NCBI GenBank assembly: GCA_016721185.1
Contig: JADKIP010000012.1
Coordinates: 248,001 to 312,000, forward strand
Reading direction: 5' to 3'
Length of the DNA: 64,000 nt
Source: Candidatus Dechloromonas phosphorivorans
GTDB taxonomy: Bacteria; Pseudomonadota; Gammaproteobacteria; Burkholderiales; Rhodocyclaceae
Part shown: piece by piece, positions 8,279 to 16,915 of the stretch
How positions within the stretch are numbered: the stretch's first letter is position 1
How the letters are laid out: the number at the start of each line of letters is the position of its first letter
Made by a program: the position numbers and the translations under genes
Notes under the pieces: generated by a model
Told to the model about the DNA's origin: nothing
The model's database searches: none
Seen by the model: the letters and a program-made list of their open reading frames with translations, nothing else

Positions 8279-8857
8279 ATGAAAAAATATGCCCTGATCG
8301 GCATTGCCCTCAGCTTGGCTGTCCTGCTGGGTATTGCCTTGTTTTTACGCAGCGGGCCACCGCCCCGCGACAGCAAATTGCCGCCCGGCACCGATTTCGT
8401 CCTGCAGTCCGCTGACGGCCCGGTCGATTCCAAAGCACTACGCGGCAAGGTCTTGCTGATCTACTTCGGCTACACCCACTGCCCCGACGTTTGCCCGGCC
8501 TCGCTGGCTGCTGGCGGTCAGGCGATGAATGCGCTGTCGCCGGCCGAACAGGCGCGCGTCAAAATGTTCATGGTCTCGGTCGATCCCGAGCGTGACACCT
8601 TGCAGCATCTCAAGGAATACACCTCCTTTTTCCATCCGCAGCTCGCCGGCATCACCGGCACGCCGGCGCAAATCGCCGACCTGGCGAAAGCCTTTGGCGC
8701 CGGTTACATCAAACAGGCCCCCAAGGCTGATGGCAGTTACGCCGTTGATCACACGGTGTCGACCTACGTCGTTGATGGCGAAGGCCGGCTGGTTGCCGTG
8801 CTCGATCTCGGCACCCCCACCGACAAGCTGGTATCCACGGTCCGAAAATACCTCTGA
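8279..8857 (+). CDS. Sco1/SenC copper chaperone
   Basis: A 192-residue periplasmic protein with an N-terminal membrane anchor (residues 4-24) and a thioredoxin fold. The copper ligands of the family are present: Cys68 and Cys72 in HCPDVCP and His158 in AVDHTVSTYVVD. Sco proteins deliver Cu(I), or reduce the cysteines, for assembly of CuA sites in cytochrome oxidase and related enzymes. No oxidase or nosZ gene is in the window. The stop overlaps the next ATG by one base, so translation is coupled. Confidence 0.93.
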   Translation: MKKYALIGIALSLAVLLGIALFLRSGPPPRDSKLPPGTDFVLQSADGPVDSKALRGKVLLIYFGYTHCPDVCPASLAAGGQAMNALSPAEQARVKMFMVSVDPERDTLQHLKEYTSFFHPQLAGITGTPAQIADLAKAFGAGYIKQAPKADGSYAVDHTVSTYVVDGEGRLVAVLDLGTPTDKLVSTVRKYL

Positions 8858-9213
8858 TGTTACGTCTGCCTCGCCGGCCCTCGACCCTGGCTTTTCTGCT
8901 GCTGGCCAGTCTCGGCACCGCCTGCATACTGATTTTTGCCTTTTCCGGGCAGTCGACCGCAGCACAGCAACAAAAGCTGCTGGCGACGCAGGCGCTGGTC
9001 GCCAAACTTGGCCTGACCGATCTGGCGCTATTCACCGAATCCCGCTACACCCGCCACCCAACGCAGGCCGATCTGCATTCGGCGCTGCAGGATCATCCCG
9101 GTGCCTTTGACCATTTCCCGACCGGCTCTCTCCTGCCGCCGCCCGCCCTTTTAACGGAATCCCATGCCGAATCTCGCCTCGCCGTGGCTGGAAAAACAGC
9201 GTCACCTGATTGA
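8857..9213 (+). CDS. Membrane-anchored small periplasmic protein, unknown
   Basis: A 118-residue protein with a single N-terminal hydrophobic helix (about residues 10-30) and a soluble remainder that probably faces the periplasm; a motif TDLALFTESRYTRHPTQADL runs from about 54 to 73. I recognise no domain. It starts within the Sco stop codon and its last 50 bases overlap the permease gene. Its place between Sco and an FtsX-type permease suggests an accessory role for the transporter, by inference only. It carries one copy of the GTCGAC motif (8949-8964). Confidence 0.6.
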   Translation: MLRLPRRPSTLAFLLLASLGTACILIFAFSGQSTAAQQQKLLATQALVAKLGLTDLALFTESRYTRHPTQADLHSALQDHPGAFDHFPTGSLLPPPALLTESHAESRLAVAGKTASPD

Positions 9214-10309
9214 TTTCACGCTGGCCTCGCTTGGCCGGCGCAAAACCAAAAACCTCGGCCTGCTTGTCGCCTACGCGCTGCTGGTCTTCGTCCTCGCCTC
9301 GCTGGCGCTGTTCACCAACGCCCTGCGCACTGAAGCCACCTTCGTGCTGGCCGGTTCGCCGGAAGTCATCCTGCAGCGCATGGTGGCTGGCCGGCACGAC
9401 CTGATTCCGCCGGGCTACCTCGACAAAATCGGGCGCATTCGCGGCGTCCAGAAAAAAGAAGGGCGGCTCTGGGGTTATTACTACGACCCCGTGGTCAATG
9501 CCAATTACACCTTCATGGCGCGCCCGGCCGAGGAGGTAGCCAGCGGCACGATCATGGTCGGCGCGACGCTGGCCCGGGCGCGTGGCCTGGCCGCGGGTAA
9601 CGTCATTTCCTTCCGTTCGTATTCCGGCAAGCTCTTTGCCTTCAAGGTGGCCAGCGTTTTGTCACCGGATTCCGAACTGCTGTCAGCCGATCTGGTACTG
9701 GTCTCGGAAGCCGATTTCCGCGCCTTCTTTGAATATCCGGCCGGGCATTACACCGACATCGCGCTGTCGGTCGCCAACCCGCTGGAAGTCCGCAACATTG
9801 CCGCCAAGCTGGCCGAAGCCTTGCCGGATTCGCGGCCGATCCTGCGCGAGGAAGTGCTGCGCACCTATCAGAGCGTTTTCGACTGGCGCGAAGGCATCGT
9901 TCTCACCGTGCTTTCCGGCGCCATTCTCGCCTTCGTCATTCTGGCCTGGGAGAAAGCCTCCGGTCTTTCCGCCGAGGAAAAGCGCGAAATCGGCATCCTC
10001 AAGGCCATCGGCTGGGAAACCGGCGACGTGATCCGCATGAAGCTGTGGGAAGGCCTGCTGATTTCACTGACCGCCTTCCTGCTCGGTTTCGTCGGCGCCT
10101 ACATTCACGTCTTCCACTTCGGCGCCCCCATCTTCGAGCCGGTATTGAAGGGCTGGGCCGTGCTCTACCCGCGCTTTACGCTGGTGCCTGCGGTCGACGG
10201 CCTGCAGATCGCCACTTTGTTCTTTTTCACGGTCTTTCCCTACACAGCGGCGGTGCTGGTGCCGATCTGGCGAGCCGCGATTACCGACCCCGATGCGGTG
10301 ATGCGATGA
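9164..10309 (+). CDS. FtsX/MacB-type ABC transporter permease
   Basis: A 381-residue inner-membrane protein with the FtsX plan: one N-terminal helix (about 28-48), a large extracytoplasmic domain (about 50-235), then three C-terminal helices (about 245-265, 295-320 and 345-370). A cytoplasmic segment EEKREIGILKAIGWETGDVIRMKLWEG is typical of FtsX permeases. It overlaps the ATPase gene by ATGA. MacB/LolC-type systems move substrates from the periplasmic side or transmit mechanical force and do not usually transport ions. Here it sits where NosDFY would in nos clusters, so a role in cuproenzyme maturation is plausible but unproven. Confidence 0.88.
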   Translation: MPNLASPWLEKQRHLIDFTLASLGRRKTKNLGLLVAYALLVFVLASLALFTNALRTEATFVLAGSPEVILQRMVAGRHDLIPPGYLDKIGRIRGVQKKEGRLWGYYYDPVVNANYTFMARPAEEVASGTIMVGATLARARGLAAGNVISFRSYSGKLFAFKVASVLSPDSELLSADLVLVSEADFRAFFEYPAGHYTDIALSVANPLEVRNIAAKLAEALPDSRPILREEVLRTYQSVFDWREGIVLTVLSGAILAFVILAWEKASGLSAEEKREIGILKAIGWETGDVIRMKLWEGLLISLTAFLLGFVGAYIHVFHFGAPIFEPVLKGWAVLYPRFTLVPAVDGLQIATLFFFTVFPYTAAVLVPIWRAAITDPDAVMR

Positions 10310-10980
10310 TCGAACTAAGCAATATCAAGAAAGCCTTTAACCAGGGCAAGCCCAACGAATACTGGGCCTTGAACGGGATCGACCTGACGCTGGAAGCCGG
10401 CAAGGTGACCGCCTTTCGCGGCCCGAGCGGTTCCGGCAAAACCACCCTGCTGACGCTGGTTGGCTGCCTTTCACGCCCGACCAGCGGCCGCGTGCGCTTT
10501 CGTGGTGAAGATATTTCCGGCTTGCCGGAGCGCTTCCTGACCGAAATCCGCCGGCAAAGTTTTGGCTTCATCTTCCAGCAATTCAACCTGATCAAAGGTT
10601 TGTCGGCACTGGAAAACGTCATCCTGCCCGGCTTCCCGACCGGCCGACCGCGGGCCGAACTGGTCGCATCGGCCAGCCAGCTCTTTGCCCAGCTCAAACT
10701 TGAACACCGCCTGCACGCCAAGGTTGAATGGCTCTCCGGCGGCGAACAGCAGCGGGTGGCGATTGCCCGCGCCTTGATCAACAACCCGCAAGTGATCATC
10801 GCCGACGAGCCGACGGCCAATCTCGATACCGCCCTGTGCCGCGAGTTCATGGCCATCCTCGAAAGCTTCACCGCCGCCGGCAAGACCGTGCTGCTGACCA
10901 GCCACGATCCGCTGGTCGTCGAATCGTCGGCTGTCCATCGCGTCGTCGGCATCCGCGACGGCAAGTTGACCGACGACTGA
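10306..10980 (+). CDS. LolD/MacB-type ABC transporter ATPase
   Basis: A 224-residue ATPase with Walker A GPSGSGKTT (about residues 41-49), Q-loop FIFQQFNL, signature LSGGEQQRVAIARAL, Walker B VIIADEPTANLD and switch histidine TSHD. The start at 10306 overlaps the permease stop by four bases; a longer in-frame extension to 10045 is only shadow coding. It powers the FtsX-type permease upstream. Confidence 0.93.
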   Translation: MIELSNIKKAFNQGKPNEYWALNGIDLTLEAGKVTAFRGPSGSGKTTLLTLVGCLSRPTSGRVRFRGEDISGLPERFLTEIRRQSFGFIFQQFNLIKGLSALENVILPGFPTGRPRAELVASASQLFAQLKLEHRLHAKVEWLSGGEQQRVAIARALINNPQVIIADEPTANLDTALCREFMAILESFTAAGKTVLLTSHDPLVVESSAVHRVVGIRDGKLTDD

Positions 10981-10986
10981 TCCGCC

Positions 10987-11994
10987 ATGCTTTTTCAACC
11001 TGCGATCATCGCCCTCCTCATGGCCGCCGGCGTTGCGGTACTGATGTTGACGGCAGCGGCGCCGTTTGCCGTGCAGGTCATCCTGCGCTGGGATATCCGC
11101 AGCGGCTCGGAGCAGCAACTGGCGCTGGAACGCCGTACCTATCTCTTTTCAACGCTGCTCAGCTTCGTCTTCGTCATCCAGCTTGCCGCCCTGCTGCTCT
11201 TTGTTTTCAACGCCGACCGGCTGTCCGGCATGTTCGTCGGCGCCATGTGCGCGGTTGGCACGCTCAACGTCAATGACTACGGCTTTCCTTCGCTGATCAG
11301 CCAGATGGGCGTCTTTTTCCTCGCCGCCATGTGGCTGGCGATCAACCACGTCGACACCCGCGCCCCGGATTACCCGCTGGTTCGCATCAAATACGGCCTG
11401 CTGCTCCTGCTGCTGCCGGTGCTGGTTCTCAGCTTCTGGCTGGAGCTGCAGTATTTTCTCGGCCTCAAGGCCAACGTCATTACCTCCTGCTGCGGCAGCC
11501 TGTTTTCCGGCGACGCAAAAACGATTGCCGGCGAAGCCTCGGGAATGGAAGCGCAGCCGGCCATTTTTCTCTTTTATTCCGGGTTGACCGCAGCAACTGG
11601 TCTGGCGCTCTGGCATTGGCGACGGGGCAGCCGGCGCAGCGGCTATTTGCTCGCCGCGGCCAGCGCCGCCGGTTTTGTCGCGGCCATCATCGGCGTGCTC
11701 TCCTTCATCTCGCTCTACATTTACGAACACCCGCACCACCACTGCCCCTTCTGCATTTTGAAGCCGGAATACGACTATCAGGGCTACTGGCTCTACCTGC
11801 CGCTGTTCACCGCCACCGCGGCCGGACTCGGGGCCGGCGCCTTGCAGCCCTTCGCCCGGGTGCGCAGCCTGGCGAGCGTCATCCCCGGTGTCTCGGCTCG
11901 TCTGGCCGGCATCTCCGCACTTGGCTATAGTTTATTCATCGCCATCGCGACCTATTTTGTCCTGGCTTCCAAGCTGATCCTGATCGAGCACTGA
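10987..11994 (+). CDS. Polytopic membrane protein with His/Cys motif, unknown
   Basis: A 335-residue protein with about eight predicted transmembrane helices and no recognised domain. Two features suggest metal or redox chemistry: a Cys-Cys pair in ITSCCGS (about residue 161) and a dense motif EHPHHHCPFCILKPEY (about 247-262) after a helix, on one side of the membrane. It lies between the ABC ATPase and a TlpA-like thioredoxin. It could be the membrane partner of the ABC pair or a thiol/copper relay. The function is not known to me. Confidence 0.7.
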   Translation: MLFQPAIIALLMAAGVAVLMLTAAAPFAVQVILRWDIRSGSEQQLALERRTYLFSTLLSFVFVIQLAALLLFVFNADRLSGMFVGAMCAVGTLNVNDYGFPSLISQMGVFFLAAMWLAINHVDTRAPDYPLVRIKYGLLLLLLPVLVLSFWLELQYFLGLKANVITSCCGSLFSGDAKTIAGEASGMEAQPAIFLFYSGLTAATGLALWHWRRGSRRSGYLLAAASAAGFVAAIIGVLSFISLYIYEHPHHHCPFCILKPEYDYQGYWLYLPLFTATAAGLGAGALQPFARVRSLASVIPGVSARLAGISALGYSLFIAIATYFVLASKLILIEH

Positions 11995-11995
11995 C

Positions 11996-12487
11996 ATGAA
12001 ACTGACGCCCCTGATCTTCGCCCTTTTGCTGACTGCCTGCGGCGGCAGCGCACCGACGGTCAACCTCAATATCGGCAGCATTGCGCCGACCTTCCAGACC
12101 TTTCGCAGCGACGGCGGCGCGACGCACTTCCCCGCTGCCTATTTCGGCAAGCCGCTGGTCATCCGCTTCTGGGCCGACTGGTGCAAGTATTGCGAGGGCG
12201 AAATGAAGGCCATCGAAAGCGTCTATCAGCGCCACAAGGGCAAGGGGCTGGAAGTCCTCGCCATCAATACCGGGCAGGACAAGGCGACGATCAATGCCTT
12301 CATGAAGAAAATTGGCGCCAGCTACCCGGCGCTGCTCGATGAAAACTCGGCGATTGCCCGCAGTTACGGCGTTGTCGGGCTGCCCACGACTTTCTTTATC
12401 GACGGCAAGGGCATCGTCCGCGCCAAGATTGTCGGCGAGGCCGACGAGGCGACTTTCGAGCGCCAGGTGCTGGAATTGATGAAATGA
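11996..12487 (+). CDS. TlpA/ResA-like thioredoxin-fold lipoprotein
   Basis: A 163-residue protein with a lipoprotein signal (lipobox LTAC, Cys15) and a thioredoxin fold. The active site is WADWCKYC (about residues 56-63) and the cis-Pro loop is GLPTTFFID. TlpA-like proteins reduce cysteine pairs of Sco and CuA domains in the periplasm, fitting the Sco gene of the same operon. The gene starts one base after the upstream stop and overlaps the next gene by four bases. Confidence 0.92.
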   Translation: MKLTPLIFALLLTACGGSAPTVNLNIGSIAPTFQTFRSDGGATHFPAAYFGKPLVIRFWADWCKYCEGEMKAIESVYQRHKGKGLEVLAINTGQDKATINAFMKKIGASYPALLDENSAIARSYGVVGLPTTFFIDGKGIVRAKIVGEADEATFERQVLELMK

Positions 12488-12678
12488 GCCAGCCAAAAGC
12501 CTGCGACCTCTGCGGCCTTGATGTCGGCGTAAAACCCTTCGTCCTGAACACCCCGGAAAAACAACTGCAATTCTGCTGCGAAGGCTGCCTGGGCATTTTC
12601 GGGATGTTGCATGACATCAAGGAAATGCCGGTTCAAAATAGCCAAGAAAATACCCAAATTCAGCCCCAGAAATCCTGA
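12484..12678 (+). CDS. Small CxxC metal-binding protein resembling the N-terminus of CcoI-type ATPases
   Basis: A 64-residue protein with CDLCG (Cys7, Cys10) and FCCEGCLGIF (about residues 31-40). This pattern matches the metal-binding domain normally fused to the N-terminus of CcoI/FixI copper ATPases (PF12156), here as a separate gene. The copper ATPase downstream lacks it, so the small protein may serve in trans; this is inference. It overlaps the TlpA-like stop by ATGA. Confidence 0.78.
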   Translation: MSQPKACDLCGLDVGVKPFVLNTPEKQLQFCCEGCLGIFGMLHDIKEMPVQNSQENTQIQPQKS

Positions 12679-12689
12679 AAGGAAACGCC

Positions 12690-13088
12690 ATGATGACCGA
12701 AGAAATGATGAAGAAAATGCCGCACATGATGAGCAAAACTGCCGAGCATGTGATGAAAACCCCGATCGCCCAGGGTGCCATGATGGCGGCCAGCGGCTTT
12801 GCAGCCGGCCGTGGCCTGCTCGGTGCCAGTCTCTTGCGCAATCCGCTGACCTTGCTGGTCGGCGGCCTGGCGGCCGGCGTTGCGGCCGGTTTTCTCGCCC
12901 ACAAGTACCAAAAGGAAATTATCGAAGGCTTGTCCAAGGCGACCGGCATGGGCAAGGATTTCGCGCTCAACCAGAAGGAAAACCTCAGCGACCTGATGGC
13001 CGAAGCCGAAGAGAAGATTTCGCCCAAACCGGCAAGCACCGCTGTCACCGTCGTTACCACCAGCACACCGGAAACCCCGGCCGCCTGA
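12690..13088 (+). CDS. Met-rich membrane-associated protein, unknown
   Basis: A 132-residue protein whose first 14 residues include seven Met and one His (MMTEEMMKKMPHMM), a pattern seen in periplasmic Cu(I)-binding segments. A Gly/Ala-rich hydrophobic hairpin follows (about residues 27-70), then an amphipathic helix and a Pro/Thr-rich tail. The middle resembles YtxH-type glycine-zipper proteins. Both ATGs (12690 and 12693) are possible starts. Neighbours are the CxxC mini-protein and the degenerate HMA protein. Confidence 0.65.
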   Translation: MMTEEMMKKMPHMMSKTAEHVMKTPIAQGAMMAASGFAAGRGLLGASLLRNPLTLLVGGLAAGVAAGFLAHKYQKEIIEGLSKATGMGKDFALNQKENLSDLMAEAEEKISPKPASTAVTVVTTSTPETPAA

Positions 13089-13098
13089 GGAGCGTTTG

Positions 13099-13770
13099 AT
13101 GTCGAACCCTGCCGAACTGGCGAAACTTATTCAGGTCATTCATCGCGAGCCGGGGTTTTTGCGCCTTGAGCTGCCCGCCGAGTTATGCGGCGCAGCGGCG
13201 GCGACGGCCATTGAGCAAGGCATGCTGAAATTGAGCGGTCTGCAGAGTGCTGCGGTCGACCGCAATTGGCAGCGAATTTCCCTGCGCTACGATGCCGCAG
13301 CCTGCAGCACGCCGCAGGTGGCGCGGCACCTGTTCGGCCTGCTTGATGATTTGCCGCTCAGCGAAGCGGTAACTGATGAAGATTCGGCCAGTCCATCGGC
13401 TAATGCATCGGCCAGCGCAGCAAGCAGCACCGAAGCCGGGTTCAACCGTTCCGGCCCGCTCGGCCAGCAAGCCGCCGGCATGCTGAAGCCCGTTCTGGCC
13501 AAGGCCCGCCAACTGCTCGCGCCGCCAGACAACGCCCCGGCCGATTCCCTGCATCGCAAGCTGCAGCCGGTGCTGGCCAGCGCCCTGACCGAGAAGGCGA
13601 TCATCAATTTCTTCAACGACATGGTCGCTTTTTATCTGATCAAGGCGCACTGGGATCTGATCACCAAGCGCTGGCTGAAGGAGCCGCTGGCCCACAGCAG
13701 CGCCTGGATGACGACGTTTTATCTGATCTTCCTGCTCGTCCGTTACCGCAAAACCAATATAAACCCATGA
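13099..13770 (+). CDS. Degenerate HMA-fold membrane protein
   Basis: A 223-residue protein starting at ATG 13099 after GGAG; the TTG at 13096 is less likely. Residues about 10-75 have the alternation of an HMA ferredoxin-like fold (IHREPGFLRLELP...) but no CxxC. A Ser/Ala-rich linker (about 90-115) and a C-terminal hydrophobic segment (about 190-215) follow. It resembles HMA_2 proteins found beside P-type ATPases. It overlaps the ATPase start by four bases. A role as non-metal-binding partner or membrane dock for the ATPase is inference. Confidence 0.65.
   Translation: MSNPAELAKLIQVIHREPGFLRLELPAELCGAAAATAIEQGMLKLSGLQSAAVDRNWQRISLRYDAAACSTPQVARHLFGLLDDLPLSEAVTDEDSASPSANASASAASSTEAGFNRSGPLGQQAAGMLKPVLAKARQLLAPPDNAPADSLHRKLQPVLASALTEKAIINFFNDMVAFYLIKAHWDLITKRWLKEPLAHSSAWMTTFYLIFLLVRYRKTNINP
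13249..13265. repeat. Copy of dispersed GTCGAC-centred motif
   Basis: GCTGCGGTCGACCGCAA, one of the most symmetrical copies, lies in the coding sequence of the degenerate HMA protein, encoding AAVDRN. Confidence 0.55.
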
Positions 13771-16196
13771 AAAACTGCCGGGTCGTCCATCGTCTGACAC
13801 GCCGCATTCGCGTCATTGCACCCGCGCTGGTCAAGGAACAGGAACGCTGCTACATCCTGGAAATCCTTCTCCGCAAGCACGCCGCCGTGCAGGATGTGCG
13901 CATCGTGCCGGACATCGGCTCGGTGGTCATCAGCTACGACCCGGCAACGCTGCCCGAAACCCGCTTATTGGCGATACTCGATGCCGTCCTCGGCAATTTG
14001 CAGGCAGCGCCCCGGGCAGCGCTCACCCCGCCGCCGCCGATTGATGGCCCGGTCAGTGAATGCACCGTCGCCGTTGAGGGCATGACCTGCGCCTCCTGCG
14101 CCCTGCTCATTGAAATGAAGCTGAAACGCGACCCGCGGGTGCGTTCAGTCGCCGTCAATTTTGCCTCGGCGACCGCCACCGTGCATGGCGTGATCGACCG
14201 TGACGGCGTGTTCGGCGTCGTCCGTGGCCTCGGCTATGAACCCCGGCCGATGGACACGCTTTCCCAGCGCCGCCTGCTGGTTGAGCGAGAAAAGGCCCGG
14301 GTCGAAGAGGCCAAAAAGCGCTTTGTCCAGGCCGCGCTGCTGACTGTGCCGGTCATGCTTTCAGGCATGGCAATGCACCGCTCGCCAGCGCTGCGCGTCA
14401 TGGAATTCGCGCTCTCCTCGGCCATCCTGTTCGGCAGCAGCAACAGCATTTTCCGCAAGGCCTGGACGCTGGCCAAACAGGGCGATGCCAACATGGACAC
14501 GCTGATTGCGGTCGGGGCCGGCGCGGCTTGGGCTTACAGCATTCCCGGCGTGTTCAGGATGCATCACCACGTTTATTTCGAATCGGCCGCCGGCATCTGC
14601 ACCTTCGTACTGCTCGGCCGCTACATGGAAGAGCGCGCCAAGGGCAAGGCCGGCGAGGCAATTCGCAAACTGATCGAACTGCAGCCGGAAACCGCATTGC
14701 GCCTTGCGGCCGATGGCAGCGAACAGGAAGTCGGTATTGACGAAGTAGAAGTCGGCGACCGTCTGCGCGTCCGGGCCGGCGACAAGATTCCGACCGATGG
14801 CCGCTTGCTCGACGGCGGCTCATCGGTTGATGAAGCGATGATTACCGGCGAATCCTTGCCCGTCGCCAAAGCCGTCGGTGACAGCGTGATCGGCGGCTGT
14901 CTCAACGGTAACGGCAGTTTCACCATGACCGTGACGGCGATTGGCGGCAACACCGTGCTATCGGGCATCGTCAAACTGGTCGATCAGGCGCAGGGCAGCA
15001 AATTACCGGTACAAAAGCTGGTTGACCGCATCTCGGCGCGATTTGTCCCGGCGGTCGGCGGCGTTGCGGCGCTGACCTTTGTCGGCTGGGCGCTCAGCGG
15101 CCACCCGGTATCGCGTGCCCTGGCGCATTCCGTGGCGGTGCTGCTGATCGCCTGCCCCTGCGCCCTCGGCCTGGCGACGCCGACCGCGATCATGGTCGGC
15201 ACCGGTCAGGCAGCCAAACGCGGCATCTACATCCGCAACGGCGAGGCGCTGGAAACGGCCGCCAAGCTGACCACCATCGTCTTCGACAAGACCGGCACGA
15301 TCACCGAAGGCAAGCCGGTCGTCACCGACAGCTTCCTGCTGCCCGGCCTCGATGAAGCGCAACTCGCCGAATTAGTCGCTGCCGCCGAAGCCGGCTCGGA
15401 ACACTTCCTGGCGCGGGCGCTGGCCGACTGGTGCAAGCCCCGCTTGCATGAAATGCGCCGTGCCGAGGACTTCATCGTCATTCCCGGCCGTGGCGTTACG
15501 GCCGTTGTCGAAGGTCAGGCCATCATGATCGGCAACGCCGCGCTGCTCGACGAAAACGGCATCGACAGCAGCTCGCTCAGCAGCGAAGCCAGCCGTTTGG
15601 CCGAACAAGGCAAGACGCCGGTGTTTGCTGCGGTCAACCGCAATTTAGTGGCAATTTTCGCGATTGCCGATCAGGCCCGGCCGGGTGCCAGAGAAGCCAT
15701 CGCCCTGCTCCATCGGCTCGGCCTGAAAACCGTCATGGCCACCGGCGATGTCGACGCCGTGGCCAATCACGTTGCCCGCGAAGTCGGCATTGATCATGTT
15801 ATCGCCCGCGCCACCCCGGCCGACAAACTGGCCGCCATTCGCAATCTGCAGGCGTCCGGCGAGAAAGTCGGCATGATCGGCGACGGCATCAACGACGCCC
15901 CCGCCCTGACCGCCGCTGACGTTGGCTTTGCCATCGGTGGCGGCGCCGACATCGCCGTCGAGTCGGCCGACATCACGCTGGTGGGTGGCGACATCGCCCG
16001 CGTCGCCGCCGGCATCGAGCTCTCCCGACAGACCATGGCGATCATCCGGCAAAACCTGTTCTGGGCGCTCGGCTACAACGTCATCGCCATCCCGGTCGCC
16101 GCCGCCGGCCGCCTCAACCCGATGATTGCGGCGGCCGCCATGGGCATGAGCTCGGTTTCGGTCGTGACCAACTCGCTGCGCCTGCAACGCAACTGA
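13767..16196 (+). CDS. Cu(I) P1B-type ATPase
   Basis: An 809-residue copper-transporting ATPase. Residues 1-80 form a degenerate HMA-like domain without CxxC (HRLTRRIRVI...), followed by a true HMA domain with GMTCASC (Cys108, Cys111). Eight transmembrane helices are expected. The ion path has Cys463-Pro-Cys465, YN in helix 7 (GYNVIAIP) and MGMSS in helix 8, which together specify Cu(I). Phosphorylation is at Asp507 in DKTGT, with TGES and GDGINDAPAL present. The normally conserved His-Pro motif reads SEHF (His546-Phe547) instead of SEHP. It is coupled by overlap to genes on both sides. CopA2/CtpA-type enzymes load periplasmic cuproenzymes; detoxification is the alternative. Confidence 0.95.
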   Translation: MKNCRVVHRLTRRIRVIAPALVKEQERCYILEILLRKHAAVQDVRIVPDIGSVVISYDPATLPETRLLAILDAVLGNLQAAPRAALTPPPPIDGPVSECTVAVEGMTCASCALLIEMKLKRDPRVRSVAVNFASATATVHGVIDRDGVFGVVRGLGYEPRPMDTLSQRRLLVEREKARVEEAKKRFVQAALLTVPVMLSGMAMHRSPALRVMEFALSSAILFGSSNSIFRKAWTLAKQGDANMDTLIAVGAGAAWAYSIPGVFRMHHHVYFESAAGICTFVLLGRYMEERAKGKAGEAIRKLIELQPETALRLAADGSEQEVGIDEVEVGDRLRVRAGDKIPTDGRLLDGGSSVDEAMITGESLPVAKAVGDSVIGGCLNGNGSFTMTVTAIGGNTVLSGIVKLVDQAQGSKLPVQKLVDRISARFVPAVGGVAALTFVGWALSGHPVSRALAHSVAVLLIACPCALGLATPTAIMVGTGQAAKRGIYIRNGEALETAAKLTTIVFDKTGTITEGKPVVTDSFLLPGLDEAQLAELVAAAEAGSEHFLARALADWCKPRLHEMRRAEDFIVIPGRGVTAVVEGQAIMIGNAALLDENGIDSSSLSSEASRLAEQGKTPVFAAVNRNLVAIFAIADQARPGAREAIALLHRLGLKTVMATGDVDAVANHVAREVGIDHVIARATPADKLAAIRNLQASGEKVGMIGDGINDAPALTAADVGFAIGGGADIAVESADITLVGGDIARVAAGIELSRQTMAIIRQNLFWALGYNVIAIPVAAAGRLNPMIAAAAMGMSSVSVVTNSLRLQRN

Positions 16197-16897
16197 TGGA
16201 CCACAGTCAGCACCAGGCAATTGCCGAATTTTCCTATTGGCTCGCCTTCATGACCGGCATTCTGGGTAGCGGCCATTGCCTCGGGATGTGCGGCGGGCTG
16301 GTTTCCAGCTTCTTCATCCGGCTCGGGGCCAAAGGCATCTGGCCTTATCTGGCCTATCACGGAGCGCGAGTCGGCATTTACACCATCGTCGGCTTCATTG
16401 CTGCATCGCTCGGTGCCGTGCTGATCTCGACCGGGCAGTTCGGCAAGCTGCAAGGGGTTTTACAGATCGTCGCCGGTATCGTCGTCATTCTGCTGGGCCT
16501 CGATCTGCTCGGCGTCTCGCCGATTCGCAACAAGCTGAGTTTTGCCCCGGTCGCCTGGCTGCGCAAACAGTTTGGCCTGGCGGTGCAAAAAGGCCCGGTG
16601 GTCGGCGCCTTGATCGGCGGCGCGATCAACGGCCTGATGCCGTGCTCAATGACCATGGCGATGGCCGTCAAGGCAACGACGGCGCCCTCAATCATCGAAG
16701 GTGGCCTGCTGATGCTGGCATTCGGCGCCGGCACCCTGCCTTCGATGCTTTCGGCCTCCTTCCTGTTCGGCAAAATCGGGCCAAAGCTGCGCGGCTGGCT
16801 GCTCAAGGGCGCGGCGCTTTTTGTCATCGCCCTCGGCGTTTCAACGCTCTGGCAAGGCATCCGCTACTACTCGGTGATGCGCAATTTACTGGGTTAA
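16196..16897 (+). CDS. HCxGMCGG membrane protein (DsbD-like, TauE/SafE-annotated family)
   Basis: A 233-residue protein with about six hydrophobic segments and the family signature GSGHCLGMCGG (about residues 24-34). A matching internal segment GGAINGLMPCSMTMAM lies near residue 140. Such proteins (PF13386) occur beside CcoI-type ATPases and cytochrome-oxidase assembly genes and carry a Cys pair in the membrane. The ATG shares one base with the ATPase stop, and it is the last gene of the long operon before operator site 3. Confidence 0.87.
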   Translation: MDHSQHQAIAEFSYWLAFMTGILGSGHCLGMCGGLVSSFFIRLGAKGIWPYLAYHGARVGIYTIVGFIAASLGAVLISTGQFGKLQGVLQIVAGIVVILLGLDLLGVSPIRNKLSFAPVAWLRKQFGLAVQKGPVVGALIGGAINGLMPCSMTMAMAVKATTAPSIIEGGLLMLAFGAGTLPSMLSASFLFGKIGPKLRGWLLKGAALFVIALGVSTLWQGIRYYSVMRNLLG

Positions 16898-16898
16898 C

Positions 16899-16915
16899 TG
16901 CGACGATATGCCGCA
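16899..16915. promoter_or_regulatory. 17-bp operator (site 3) upstream of the NosL pair
   Basis: TGCGACGATATGCCGCA, an inverted repeat with 7-bp arms, starts two bases after the previous stop and ends 60 bases before the NosL-pair start. A good -10 (TAATAT, 16938-16943) begins 31 bases after its centre. It matches site 2 at 15 of 17 positions. Confidence 0.72.

Noticed and set aside
10189..10200. TGCGGTCGACGG as another copy of the dispersed motif
   Set aside because: Only one half matches, and it sits in ordinary Val-Asp-Gly codons.
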